From positions 1 to 40,409 of IMG/VR virus record IMGVR_UViG_3300026519_000025: a stretch of DNA of 40,409 bases; one strand, given 5' to 3'. Origin of the DNA: a virus. Positions 12,502 to 19,202 of the stretch are shown piece by piece. Each line of letters opens with the position of its first letter. Position 1 is the first letter of the stretch. A model generated the notes under the pieces. It was not told the origin of the DNA and ran no database searches. It saw only the letters and a program-made list of their open reading frames with translations. The position numbers were made by a program, and so were the translations under genes.

Positions 12502-13279
12502 CGCAAAAGACCTAAAAACAAGCAACAAACATCTATTCTTCATCCTAGGACCAACTGGCAGCGGGAAGACCACCCAATTCCTAACACTGCCTGGGCGCAA
12601 GTTCATGTACCTATTCGACCCTAATGCGGTAAACAGTATAGCGGGGCATGATGTGGACTTTGAGCAATTCCTCCCAGATCGCCTAAACCTCGCTGTTTCC
12701 TCGCTGAAGAAGGGTCTGGGCGATAGGCCATCCCGCGCTGTGACTAACAATGCATACATCGAATGGGAGCGTGACTTTGAAAAGCGTCTTTCGGAAGGCT
12801 TCTTCAACACCTACGACGCCATCGCATTCGATAGCTGCACAACCCTCCTGGACATGATAATGGACCGTGTGCTAACAATCAATGGTAGACCTGGTCAGTG
12901 GCCTAATCAGGACGACTATGGACCGCAGATGAATACATTTACCAACATTGTACGCACTGCTACCAGTCTTGGCAAGACCGTCTGGTTCACCGGTCATGTT
13001 GAGCCACGAAAGGATGAAATAACTGGACGCTTGTTCAACAGTCCCCTGCTAACAGGTCGCCTTAAGAGCAAGCTCCCCCTTCTGTTTAGTGACATCTACA
13101 TAGCCGAGGCAACCAGCGATCGCGAGGGAAGAGTAAAGTACACCTTACAAACTGTGCCAGATAAGATGAATCCCCTTGCCCGATGCTCGCTGAGAGGACT
13201 TGCACCATGGCAGGATGTTACACTAAACATGAACAAACCACTAGAGGGGCAAGGACTGGGCAAGTTCTTAACCAAATGA
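12494..13279 (+). CDS. Sak4-like RecA-fold ATPase (single-strand annealing/recombination)
   Basis: A 261-residue protein; ATG 12494 has GAGGAAA upstream within the nuclease gene. Walker A is GPTGSGKTT at residues 19-27. A Walker B-like strand follows at YDAIAFDSCTTLLDM. A long middle segment has WFTGHVEP. The size and motifs fit the phage Sak4/AAA_24 ATPases, which load onto ssDNA with a cognate SSB. The neighbours (Cas4-like nuclease, DUF669 ssDNA-binding protein) support the call. A general RecA-like ATPase is the alternative. Confidence 0.85.
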   Translation: MPNAKDLKTSNKHLFFILGPTGSGKTTQFLTLPGRKFMYLFDPNAVNSIAGHDVDFEQFLPDRLNLAVSSLKKGLGDRPSRAVTNNAYIEWERDFEKRLSEGFFNTYDAIAFDSCTTLLDMIMDRVLTINGRPGQWPNQDDYGPQMNTFTNIVRTATSLGKTVWFTGHVEPRKDEITGRLFNSPLLTGRLKSKLPLLFSDIYIAEATSDREGRVKYTLQTVPDKMNPLARCSLRGLAPWQDVTLNMNKPLEGQGLGKFLTK

Positions 13280-13292
13280 TGGAGACAAAGCT

Positions 13293-13562
13293 ATGAGCAA
13301 GAACAGAAAGTGGTGGCAACCGAAGAACGAAAAGCCGGGCTTCCTCGGTGTGCTTCACGCAGTAAAGAACATACCAGTTGAAGCGCTGCGACGCCTCCTA
13401 AACAGCATCGGCGCAAATCCAATGATCGGCGGAAAGGATCTTGCACGAAGAATCATTGACATGTTAGTGATTCTTCTCGGAATCCTATCCCTCGTGTGGT
13501 TTATTAGCATGCTCTCCGGAAATCCGATTGGAGGGCCTGTGCGGGTTTGGCTAACAGAATAA
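13293..13562 (+). CDS. Small membrane protein, 89 residues
   Basis: The ATG at 13293 is preceded by GGAGACAAAGCT. The N-terminal 55 residues are soluble and basic. A single membrane segment lies at about residues 57-75 (MLVILLGILSLVWFISMLSG). It is a predicted tail-anchored-like single-span protein. No family is recognised. Motif copy 4 starts just after its stop. Confidence 0.65.
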   Translation: MSKNRKWWQPKNEKPGFLGVLHAVKNIPVEALRRLLNSIGANPMIGGKDLARRIIDMLVILLGILSLVWFISMLSGNPIGGPVRVWLTE

Positions 13563-13564
13563 TT

Positions 13565-13575
13565 TTTGAACAAAG
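13565..13575 (+). repeat. TTTGAACAAAG motif, copy 4
   Basis: The core TTTGAACAAAG is preceded by AATT and followed by AGGAGGAC. Unlike copies 2 and 3, no start codon follows at ribosome-site distance; the next gene begins about 78 bases later. The motif is therefore not simply part of a ribosome site. Confidence 0.65.
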
Positions 13576-13596
13576 AGGAGGACAAGCAGCCACAAC

Positions 13597-13626
13597 TTGG
13601 CCTGGCCAGCCATAAGTGTATACAAT
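13597..13626 (+). promoter_or_regulatory. Candidate promoter for the ssDNA-binding gene
   Basis: TACAAT (13621-13626) is a good -10 box, preceded at 18 bases by the weak -35 TTGGCC (13597-13602). The spacer begins with half of a CTGGCCAG palindrome (13602-13609), which could be an operator. It lies 27 bases upstream of ATG 13653. Confidence 0.45.
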
Positions 13627-13652
13627 AGTAAACAACCAACGGAGATAAACAA

Positions 13653-14054
13653 ATGCCATTTGTAGACATGAATCTTGACGATGTGAAAGAAGCCACAGTA
13701 GCACCGGAGGGCTACTATGAGCTCGTGGTTAGTGAGGCTTCCTTGGAAACTTCCAAGAGTGGCAAGCCCATGATCCGTGTTATCCTGGACTTCGAGGGAC
13801 GCCCCGAGTATCGTAGTGTATGGCACTTCATCTCACTCCCCTCCGAGGATGATGAGCCGGATAGTGCAAACTTCAAGCGTCTCATGCTGAAGCGCTTCCT
13901 GGTTCACTTCAACATCCCATGCGATGGGGGGTTCAACACGGAAGACTTCCTCGGCGCGCGGGCAGAGTGCTTCGTCAATCAGGAGCCGATTGAAGGTTCT
14001 GATGATGTTCGGAACTCGCTGCAACTGCCTCGGTTGCCGAGTGAGGATTCCTAA
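13653..14054 (+). CDS. DUF669-like single-stranded-DNA-binding protein
   Basis: A 133-residue protein; ATG 13653 with CGGAG upstream. The fold is beta-rich and OB-like: EGYYELVVSEASLETSKSGK...IRVILDFEGRPEYRSVWHFI...FLGARAECFVNQEP. It ends in an acidic Ser/Asp/Glu tail (LPSEDS) as in SSB-type proteins. The DUF669 family contains phage SSB-like proteins of this size. It is transcribed ahead of the ParB-methyltransferase and polymerase genes and followed by a terminator. It probably coats ssDNA during replication and partners the Sak4-like ATPase. Confidence 0.8.
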   Translation: MPFVDMNLDDVKEATVAPEGYYELVVSEASLETSKSGKPMIRVILDFEGRPEYRSVWHFISLPSEDDEPDSANFKRLMLKRFLVHFNIPCDGGFNTEDFLGARAECFVNQEPIEGSDDVRNSLQLPRLPSEDS

Positions 14055-14071
14055 CACAACCAACAAACAAG

Positions 14072-14100
14072 TGAAGGCAGCCCCAAAAGGGCTGCCTTCA
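14072..14100 (+). terminator. Intrinsic terminator or attenuator
   Basis: A perfect 12-bp stem, TGAAGGCAGCCC / GGGCTGCCTTCA (14072-14083 and 14089-14100), with loop CAAAA, is followed by TTTACTCCC. The stem is strong but the U tract is short, so partial termination between the SSB-like gene and the next operon is likely. Confidence 0.7.
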
Positions 14101-14121
14101 TTTACTCCCAGGAGACAAATC

Positions 14122-14340
14122 ATGCAGGAACCTAAGCTTGAACGAATCCATATAACATTGGATCAAGAAACACACAGGAGGGTTATTGAAACTCTGCCAT
14201 ACGGAATTCGCAGTGAGGTAATGCGTTGTTTGCTGCGGAAGTTGGTCGATCAAATAGATAATGAGGGTGGCCAGCTTCTCGGAGCTATTCTATGCAACAC
14301 CTTTCAATTTGTGAAAACGGAAGGAAGTGGCAATGTCTAA
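14122..14340 (+). CDS. Ribbon-helix-helix-type protein, 72 residues
   Basis: ATG 14122 with AGGAGA about 8 bases upstream. The N-terminal strand (LERIHITLDQ) and two helices (ETHRRVIETLP and GIRSEVMRCLLRKLVDQI) fit the ribbon-helix-helix DNA-binding fold, which acts as a dimer. It is a candidate phage repressor or regulator and might bind the dyad motifs in this window (inference). It overlaps the next gene by 8 bases. Confidence 0.65.
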   Translation: MQEPKLERIHITLDQETHRRVIETLPYGIRSEVMRCLLRKLVDQIDNEGGQLLGAILCNTFQFVKTEGSGNV

Positions 14341-14563
14341 ACAACTAACAGACATCATAAAGCCAATGAGCGAGTGCTCATTTGAGGAAGTTCTCGAACG
14401 TGTCAGGCAGATGCGACGACAAAAGTACATTGCAAAGCCAGCCACAAAGCGCCGTGTTGCAAAAAGCAACAAGCGGAAGTTCGATCTAGAAAAGAAAAAA
14501 ATGCAACAACTTGCTAGCATGCTAACCAAAGAAGAGCTCGACAAACTGATGGGGGAACTCTAA
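14333..14563 (+). CDS. Small basic protein, 76 residues
   Basis: ATG 14333 has AAGGAAG upstream. The product (MSKQLTDIIKPMSECSFEEV...) has a very basic middle (KPATKRRVAKSNKRKF) and a helical end (QQLASMLTKEELDKLMGEL). Its stop TAA overlaps the next ATG by one base. It may bind nucleic acid; no family is recognised. Confidence 0.65.
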   Translation: MSKQLTDIIKPMSECSFEEVLERVRQMRRQKYIAKPATKRRVAKSNKRKFDLEKKKMQQLASMLTKEELDKLMGEL

Positions 14564-15927
14564 TGGCATTGAAACAAGTCAAGCTAACAGACATAACCGT
14601 TTCTGAGCGGTTTCGGAAAGACCTAGGAAACATTGAAGACCTAATGGCCTCAATTGAAGAGAAGGGCATTCTGCAACCGGTGACTGTTGACCAAGACCTA
14701 AACCTTCTCGCCGGAGGCAGACGCTACGAGGCAGCGCGCCGATTGGGCCTTGAGAAAATCCCAGTCCTCGTGAGAAAGACAGAAGATGAACTCGACGCTC
14801 GTGAGGTTGAGCTTCTAGAGAATGTCATGCGAAAGGATATGACATGGAGCGAGAGGGCTCTCCTAGTAAAACGCATTGCAACACTGTACAAAGAAAAAAC
14901 AGGAACAGACTACGGAAAGCGCACAGCAATCGCTAAAATGCTAGACAAAAGCAAAGGCTGGATAACCAGGCAGCTACAGCTGGCTGATGCTCTTGAAGCT
15001 ATACCAGAACTAGCTGAGGAAAAAACTGAAGACGATGCCTTCAAGCAGCTTCAGCGTGCAGCTGAGGATATTGAAGTTGAACAACGTCGCGAGCAACATC
15101 GAGAGCAGATTGCTTCAAAGTTTGGCATCGACCTCTCAGATCTATCTGGTATCGATCCAGAACAGTTCCTCAACGATAGCGCAAGTGGTGAGCACGAGCG
15201 AACTGCCATTGACTGGCTAGCGATAGCAGAGGCGAACTACTATGTATGCGATGTGTTTGAGGGGCTTAAATCACTAGAGCCCGGAAGCTTCCAACTGCTG
15301 GAAGTTGACCCTCCCTACGGAATCGACCTGGCAACAGTTCGCCAAGAACGAAACGAACACGAACTGGATCGCTATAATGAAGTATCCAGCGATGAATATC
15401 CAGAGTTTCTCTCAAAGCTCTGCCAACTGTGCTACCGTGCTGCAGCAGAAAATAGTTGGATGATCTTCTGGTTCGGTCCAACTTGGCACTGCCAGGTTCG
15501 AGAAGCCATCTTGGCTGCCGGCTTCAAACTGGACGACATACCAGGTATCTGGGCTAAGCCCTCCGGGCAAACCAACCGCCCAGATCTATACCTCGCCAGA
15601 TCATACGAACCATTCTTAATAGCTCGCAAGGGCTCGCCGACAATTGTCAAGAAGGGGAGATCAAACATCTTCTCCTACCCAGTCGTACCACCGAGTGAGC
15701 GCTACCACTCAACTCAACGCCCCATTGATCTAATGGTTGACATACTTGAAACCTTCGGATACCCAGGCACTCAGGTGCTGATACCATTCCTTGGTAGTGG
15801 TGTAACACTACGGGCTTGCTATAAACTCGACATGATGGGAATTGGCTGCGACCTTGATCAACGAAATAAGGACCGATTCATGCTTCAAATCGAAAAAGAC
15901 ATATCGGAGGGACTTTATAATGAGTGA
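14563..15927 (+). CDS. ParB-like domain fused to DNA methyltransferase
   Basis: A 454-residue, two-domain protein. Residues 1-140 form a ParB/Srx-type N-terminal domain with GGRRYEAARR at 51-60 and the ELLENVMRKDMTWSE signature, followed by a helix-turn-helix region (KSKGWITRQLQLA). Residues about 225-454 form a SAM-dependent methyltransferase with DPPYGI at 249-254 and FLGSG at 409-413. Motif IV comes before motif I, as in the beta class of N6-adenine/N4-cytosine enzymes. Phage ParB-methyltransferase fusions are known. It probably methylates phage DNA against host restriction or marks it for replication control. Confidence 0.88.
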   Translation: MALKQVKLTDITVSERFRKDLGNIEDLMASIEEKGILQPVTVDQDLNLLAGGRRYEAARRLGLEKIPVLVRKTEDELDAREVELLENVMRKDMTWSERALLVKRIATLYKEKTGTDYGKRTAIAKMLDKSKGWITRQLQLADALEAIPELAEEKTEDDAFKQLQRAAEDIEVEQRREQHREQIASKFGIDLSDLSGIDPEQFLNDSASGEHERTAIDWLAIAEANYYVCDVFEGLKSLEPGSFQLLEVDPPYGIDLATVRQERNEHELDRYNEVSSDEYPEFLSKLCQLCYRAAAENSWMIFWFGPTWHCQVREAILAAGFKLDDIPGIWAKPSGQTNRPDLYLARSYEPFLIARKGSPTIVKKGRSNIFSYPVVPPSERYHSTQRPIDLMVDILETFGYPGTQVLIPFLGSGVTLRACYKLDMMGIGCDLDQRNKDRFMLQIEKDISEGLYNE

Positions 15928-16306
15928 ATTAAAAGTGGTAAAACCAATGATCTTCTTAGTTGGTGCCGCAGAAGGGCCTGACGACATTAGAAAGCAAAAC
16001 CTAACAAACCTACGCTTAACGTATGTAGCCTTAACAAGTGCGGATAACATAGTCCACTGTGAAATCCTCGTAGACGCCGCCGCACAGCGCCTTGGCGACT
16101 GGCGTGCACGGGCTGTAAAGAGCCGCTTCTACCTCGAGCGCTCCGACCTAGTCGTGGTGGTAGATACGCAGCAATCTCGCATGTCAGAGGAAGTGCAGCT
16201 CTGCGTACAATGGGCTGACAGTATGCGAAAGCCTGTTCTCTTACTTCCCCCATACACACAAGCAATTCCACCGGAGGACGATCATGTTTGGACTGGAGAA
16301 AACTAA
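15920..16306 (+). CDS. Hypothetical alpha/beta protein, possibly nucleoside deoxyribosyltransferase-like
   Basis: A 128-residue protein; ATG 15920 has GGAGGG upstream. The pattern is an N-terminal strand (MIFLVGAAEGPDDIR), a middle helix ending with SRFYLERSDLVVVVDTQQ, and a segment SEEVQLCVQWADSMRKPVLL. This broadly resembles DUF4406 and nucleoside 2-deoxyribosyltransferases, in which a Glu in S-x-x-x-E lies before a helix. The match is weak, and no catalytic residue can be assigned with certainty. It is coupled to the methyltransferase (8-base overlap) and the next gene. Confidence 0.6.
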   Translation: MSELKVVKPMIFLVGAAEGPDDIRKQNLTNLRLTYVALTSADNIVHCEILVDAAAQRLGDWRARAVKSRFYLERSDLVVVVDTQQSRMSEEVQLCVQWADSMRKPVLLLPPYTQAIPPEDDHVWTGEN

Positions 16307-17291
16307 AAAAACAGTAGGTCCAGTCGGACAGATTGATGCCAAGATAGCCCTTGTCGGCGAGGCTCCCGGTGTGTGGGAGCTGCGCGCTGGCAAGCCCTTC
16401 GTCGGACCGGCTGGAAGCATCCTAGACGCCTGCCTGCAAAACGCGGGAATAGTTCGTAGGGACTGCTATATAACCAACGTGATAAAAGAACACCCTCCAA
16501 AAAATAACATAACCCCCTGGTTCAACGATAGAACAGGGTTCACACAAAAGGGGCAGGAATATGTGGAGGCACTGCGAGAAGAGCTAGAAAAAACAAAAGC
16601 AAACGTGTTTGTAGCGCTAGGTAAGGTAGCAATGTGCGCACTAACTGGCCGTAAAGATATAATAACCCGCCGCGGCTATGTAATGGAATCCACCCTGTTG
16701 CCTAGACGTAAGGTCTTGCCAACAATTCATCCAAGTGCGTGCCTACGCGGTCAGTATGTGTATCGCTACTACATTGCATCCGACCTGAAGAAAGCGCTGG
16801 TCGAGAGCGACTTCCCAGAAATTCGCTACCCAGAGCGAACTCTCATTGCAGATCCAGGGATAACACTGCAACAAGCGCTGGAAAACCTTGACTTCATAGC
16901 TTCACACAAGCGTGTGGCGTTTGATATAGAAGTAATCGAATTCCAGGTCTCGTGCATATCATTTGCAACAAGCCCCGACTGGTCATTCTCACTCCCACTT
17001 CACAGGCGTTGGACTGAGGTTGAGGAAGCACAACTCTGGCAACGAATTGCTGCTATCCTAGAAGACCCGGAGATTGAGAAGATTGGCCAAAACAGCCTGG
17101 CATTCGACTGCTGGTTCCTCGCAACAACATGCGGCATTATAGTGCGAGGCACACACTTTGACACAATGATTGGGCATTCTATCATATACCCAGAAATGCA
17201 GAAGGGCCTAGGCTTCCTCGCTAGCATCTACACACACGAACGCTATTGGAAAGACATGGCAGACTTCAAGAGCATCAAGAAGGAGGACTAG
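16284..17291 (+). CDS. UDG-like domain fused to the first half of a polA 3'-5' exonuclease (interrupted polymerase gene, part 1)
   Basis: A 335-residue product. Residues 1-175 match family 4-like uracil-DNA glycosylases: GEAPG at 25-29, PFVGPAG at 38-44 and HPSA at 149-152. The Cys ligands of the iron-sulfur cluster are not evident (NVIKEHPPKN where family 4 has a Cys). Residues about 205-335 begin the 3'-5' exonuclease: Exo I Asp214-x-Glu216 (FDIEV) and Exo II Asn270...Asp275 (NSLAFD). Exo III is absent; it lies at the start of the 17700 product in the same frame. UDG-exo-pol is the layout I recall for SPO1-type phage polymerases. The TAG at 17289-17291 ends the frame prematurely. Confidence 0.88.
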   Translation: MFGLEKTKKTVGPVGQIDAKIALVGEAPGVWELRAGKPFVGPAGSILDACLQNAGIVRRDCYITNVIKEHPPKNNITPWFNDRTGFTQKGQEYVEALREELEKTKANVFVALGKVAMCALTGRKDIITRRGYVMESTLLPRRKVLPTIHPSACLRGQYVYRYYIASDLKKALVESDFPEIRYPERTLIADPGITLQQALENLDFIASHKRVAFDIEVIEFQVSCISFATSPDWSFSLPLHRRWTEVEEAQLWQRIAAILEDPEIEKIGQNSLAFDCWFLATTCGIIVRGTHFDTMIGHSIIYPEMQKGLGFLASIYTHERYWKDMADFKSIKKED

Positions 17292-17292
17292 C

Positions 17293-17556
17293 ATGCAATA
17301 CCAAGAAACGCACGGCAAGAGCTACGCTGTCAACTCAATCTGTCGCTTGTGCAGCAAGCCAATCGACCTACACCACACAATAGTACCACTGGTTGATACG
17401 TATGTACACTACAACTGTGCGGTGTTTAGCAAGTACGATAAACTAATAAACATCGCAGGCTCGCTGGTTGAGGCTATTGAACAGGGCGAGGATATTGACC
17501 TTGACGAGCTGAGAGAAGACTTATTGCTGGCCCTCGCAGCTATCGATGGCAACTAA
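17293..17556 (+). CDS. Zinc-binding ORF inside the polymerase interruption
   Basis: An 87-residue protein; ATG 17293 uses the GGAGG at the end of the preceding gene. It has CRLCSKPIDLHHTIVPLVDT followed by YVHYNC, that is, Cys-x2-Cys...His-His...His-x2-Cys, a metal-binding module that faintly resembles HNH or LIM-type fingers. An acidic helical tail follows. In some phages an ORF in a polymerase intron encodes an HNH homing endonuclease, but this one lacks a clear HNH catalytic Asn-His arrangement. It may be a remnant or an unrelated small regulatory protein. Confidence 0.65.
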   Translation: MQYQETHGKSYAVNSICRLCSKPIDLHHTIVPLVDTYVHYNCAVFSKYDKLINIAGSLVEAIEQGEDIDLDELREDLLLALAAIDGN

Positions 17557-17567
17557 CGAAATGTCGG

Positions 17568-17620
17568 GCGATTTGGGCGCGCGTTTCCCCAACCATATGG
17601 GGTACCATTACCCAAATCGC
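17568..17620 (+). ncRNA. Nested stable RNA hairpin in the polymerase interruption
   Basis: A perfect 10-bp outer stem, GCGATTTGGG / CCCAAATCGC (17568-17577 and 17611-17620), encloses a 5-bp hairpin CCCCA-ACCATA-TGGGG (17587-17602). A further GGCGG/CCGCC pairing is possible at about 17646-17672. No tested RNA family is recognised, and I see no group I P7 signature. It could be part of an intron, a regulatory element before the polymerase start, or an RNA gene. Confidence 0.5.
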
Positions 17621-17699
17621 AATCGTTGATCAGCGGGCGTGTATGGGCGGGAAAATGGCCATAAAAACCGCCGCAAAAACCAAAAATGAGGATACCAAC

Positions 17700-19202
17700 A
17701 TGGAACAAAAAACCCTAACATATAACGCTCTCGATAGTGCTATAACATTCGAGATCTTCCAAGCCTTCTGGCATGATCTTGAGGAACAAGGCTACAATGA
17801 TACATATAAACTAACAACAGACATAATCCCTCCCCTAACATTTATGATGCACAGGGGTATATGTGTTAACAGAGATGCACTCGAACAGGCTCGCAGGGAT
17901 GTTGAGAGAAAAATTGAGGAAAAGCAGCAGGAACTAAATGAAGCAGCTGGCCGGTATTTAAATCCACTAAGCTCGAAGGACTGTCAAGCTTACTTCTATA
18001 TAGAACTCGGCATTAAACCATTCACAAAAACAAACGCAAAGGGTCAGCAAACAATAACCTGCGACGACAAGGCAATGCAACGGCTAGCCGTCGGCACTGC
18101 TAACCGCCCGCCAATCCCAGCCGCGAAGCTTGTGCAAGAACTGCGAGCGTTGCACAAACTGAAGGGAACATACCTAGACATCGAATTTGACAGGGATGGC
18201 CGCTTTCGTTGTTCTGTAAATCCTCGCGGCACTGTTACTGGACGCATAAGCACATCGAAAACAATCTACGGCACTGGCATGAACATGCAGAACTTGCCAT
18301 TGGAGTTCAAGCGATTCCTAATCGCTGACCCAGGCTTTGTTATGATCGAGGTTGACAAGGCGGGAGCAGAGTGGGTTGTGGTTGCGTATCTAAGCGGCGA
18401 CCCTAACATGATTCGTATTGTTGAGGAAGGCCTCGACCCACACGCCGCAACGGCAAATCTAATGTTCAACGTGCCTATAGAGCTGATTCAAGAGGAAAAT
18501 AAACTAATCGGCCACGAGACCGATCCCGGGCGGATTGCAAAGCTTCGGGAGAAGCTTCCCGGGCTTGAGGTTGCACGCTTCCTGCCACGAAACATGAGCT
18601 TGCGGCAAGCCGGCAAGAAATCAAATCACGGACTAAACTATGGCGAAGGCCCGCGAATGTTCGCGCTGCAAAACGAAATACCTGAGTTCGAGGCTAAGCG
18701 GTTAGTCGATCTATACCATGCAGCCTACCCAAACATTCGTAACGTATGGCACCGCCGCATTCAAAATGAGATGCGCTCTGGACGCGTGTTGATTAACTTC
18801 TTTGGACGAAAGCGTAGGTTTCTTGACAAACTAGGCGATCAACTGTTCAAGGCCGCCTACGCCCACGAGCCGCAGTCAACTGTGAGTGATAACCTAAACG
18901 TTGGCATGGTTCATATCTACAATGACCGATCACCTGAGATGCTAGACCTTGAACTGCTTGCCCAGGTTCATGACTCACTATTATCTCAGTATCCACTGGC
19001 AGACATCGGCCGCCTTGCAGCGTGCATTGCTAAGCAGTGCAAGCATATGAACATACCTATAACAATACGCGGTCGAACATTTACAATTAAGACGGATGTG
19101 AAGGTGGGCCTAAACTGGCATGACATGCATGAGCTTCCGAGAACCACAAATGTTGGAGAGCTCAAGCGTGCTTTACAGAAGCTGCCGGAGATTGCGCGGT
19201 GA
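17700..19202 (+). CDS. DNA polymerase family A, C-terminal exo III and polymerase domains (part 2)
   Basis: A 500-residue product from ATG 17700 with GAGGAT upstream; ATG 17643 adds a low-complexity leader. It begins with Exo III (Tyr8...Asp12, YNALD). TGRIS is at about 180-184. Motif A carries Asp219 and Glu224 (VDKAGAEW). Motif B is Arg302...Lys306...His310-Gly with NYG (RQAGKKSNHGLNYG). Motif C is His424-Asp425-Ser426 (VHDSL). The position equivalent to E. coli Phe762 is His, and the usual Glu of motif C is Ser. It is the replicative polymerase but lacks Exo I and II, which are in the 16284 product. Confidence 0.92.
   Translation: MEQKTLTYNALDSAITFEIFQAFWHDLEEQGYNDTYKLTTDIIPPLTFMMHRGICVNRDALEQARRDVERKIEEKQQELNEAAGRYLNPLSSKDCQAYFYIELGIKPFTKTNAKGQQTITCDDKAMQRLAVGTANRPPIPAAKLVQELRALHKLKGTYLDIEFDRDGRFRCSVNPRGTVTGRISTSKTIYGTGMNMQNLPLEFKRFLIADPGFVMIEVDKAGAEWVVVAYLSGDPNMIRIVEEGLDPHAATANLMFNVPIELIQEENKLIGHETDPGRIAKLREKLPGLEVARFLPRNMSLRQAGKKSNHGLNYGEGPRMFALQNEIPEFEAKRLVDLYHAAYPNIRNVWHRRIQNEMRSGRVLINFFGRKRRFLDKLGDQLFKAAYAHEPQSTVSDNLNVGMVHIYNDRSPEMLDLELLAQVHDSLLSQYPLADIGRLAACIAKQCKHMNIPITIRGRTFTIKTDVKVGLNWHDMHELPRTTNVGELKRALQKLPEIAR

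Noticed and set aside
17289-17700. Definite group I intron call
   Set aside because: No P7/P3-P8 core or guanosine-site signature could be found by eye; the interruption is reported without naming the class.
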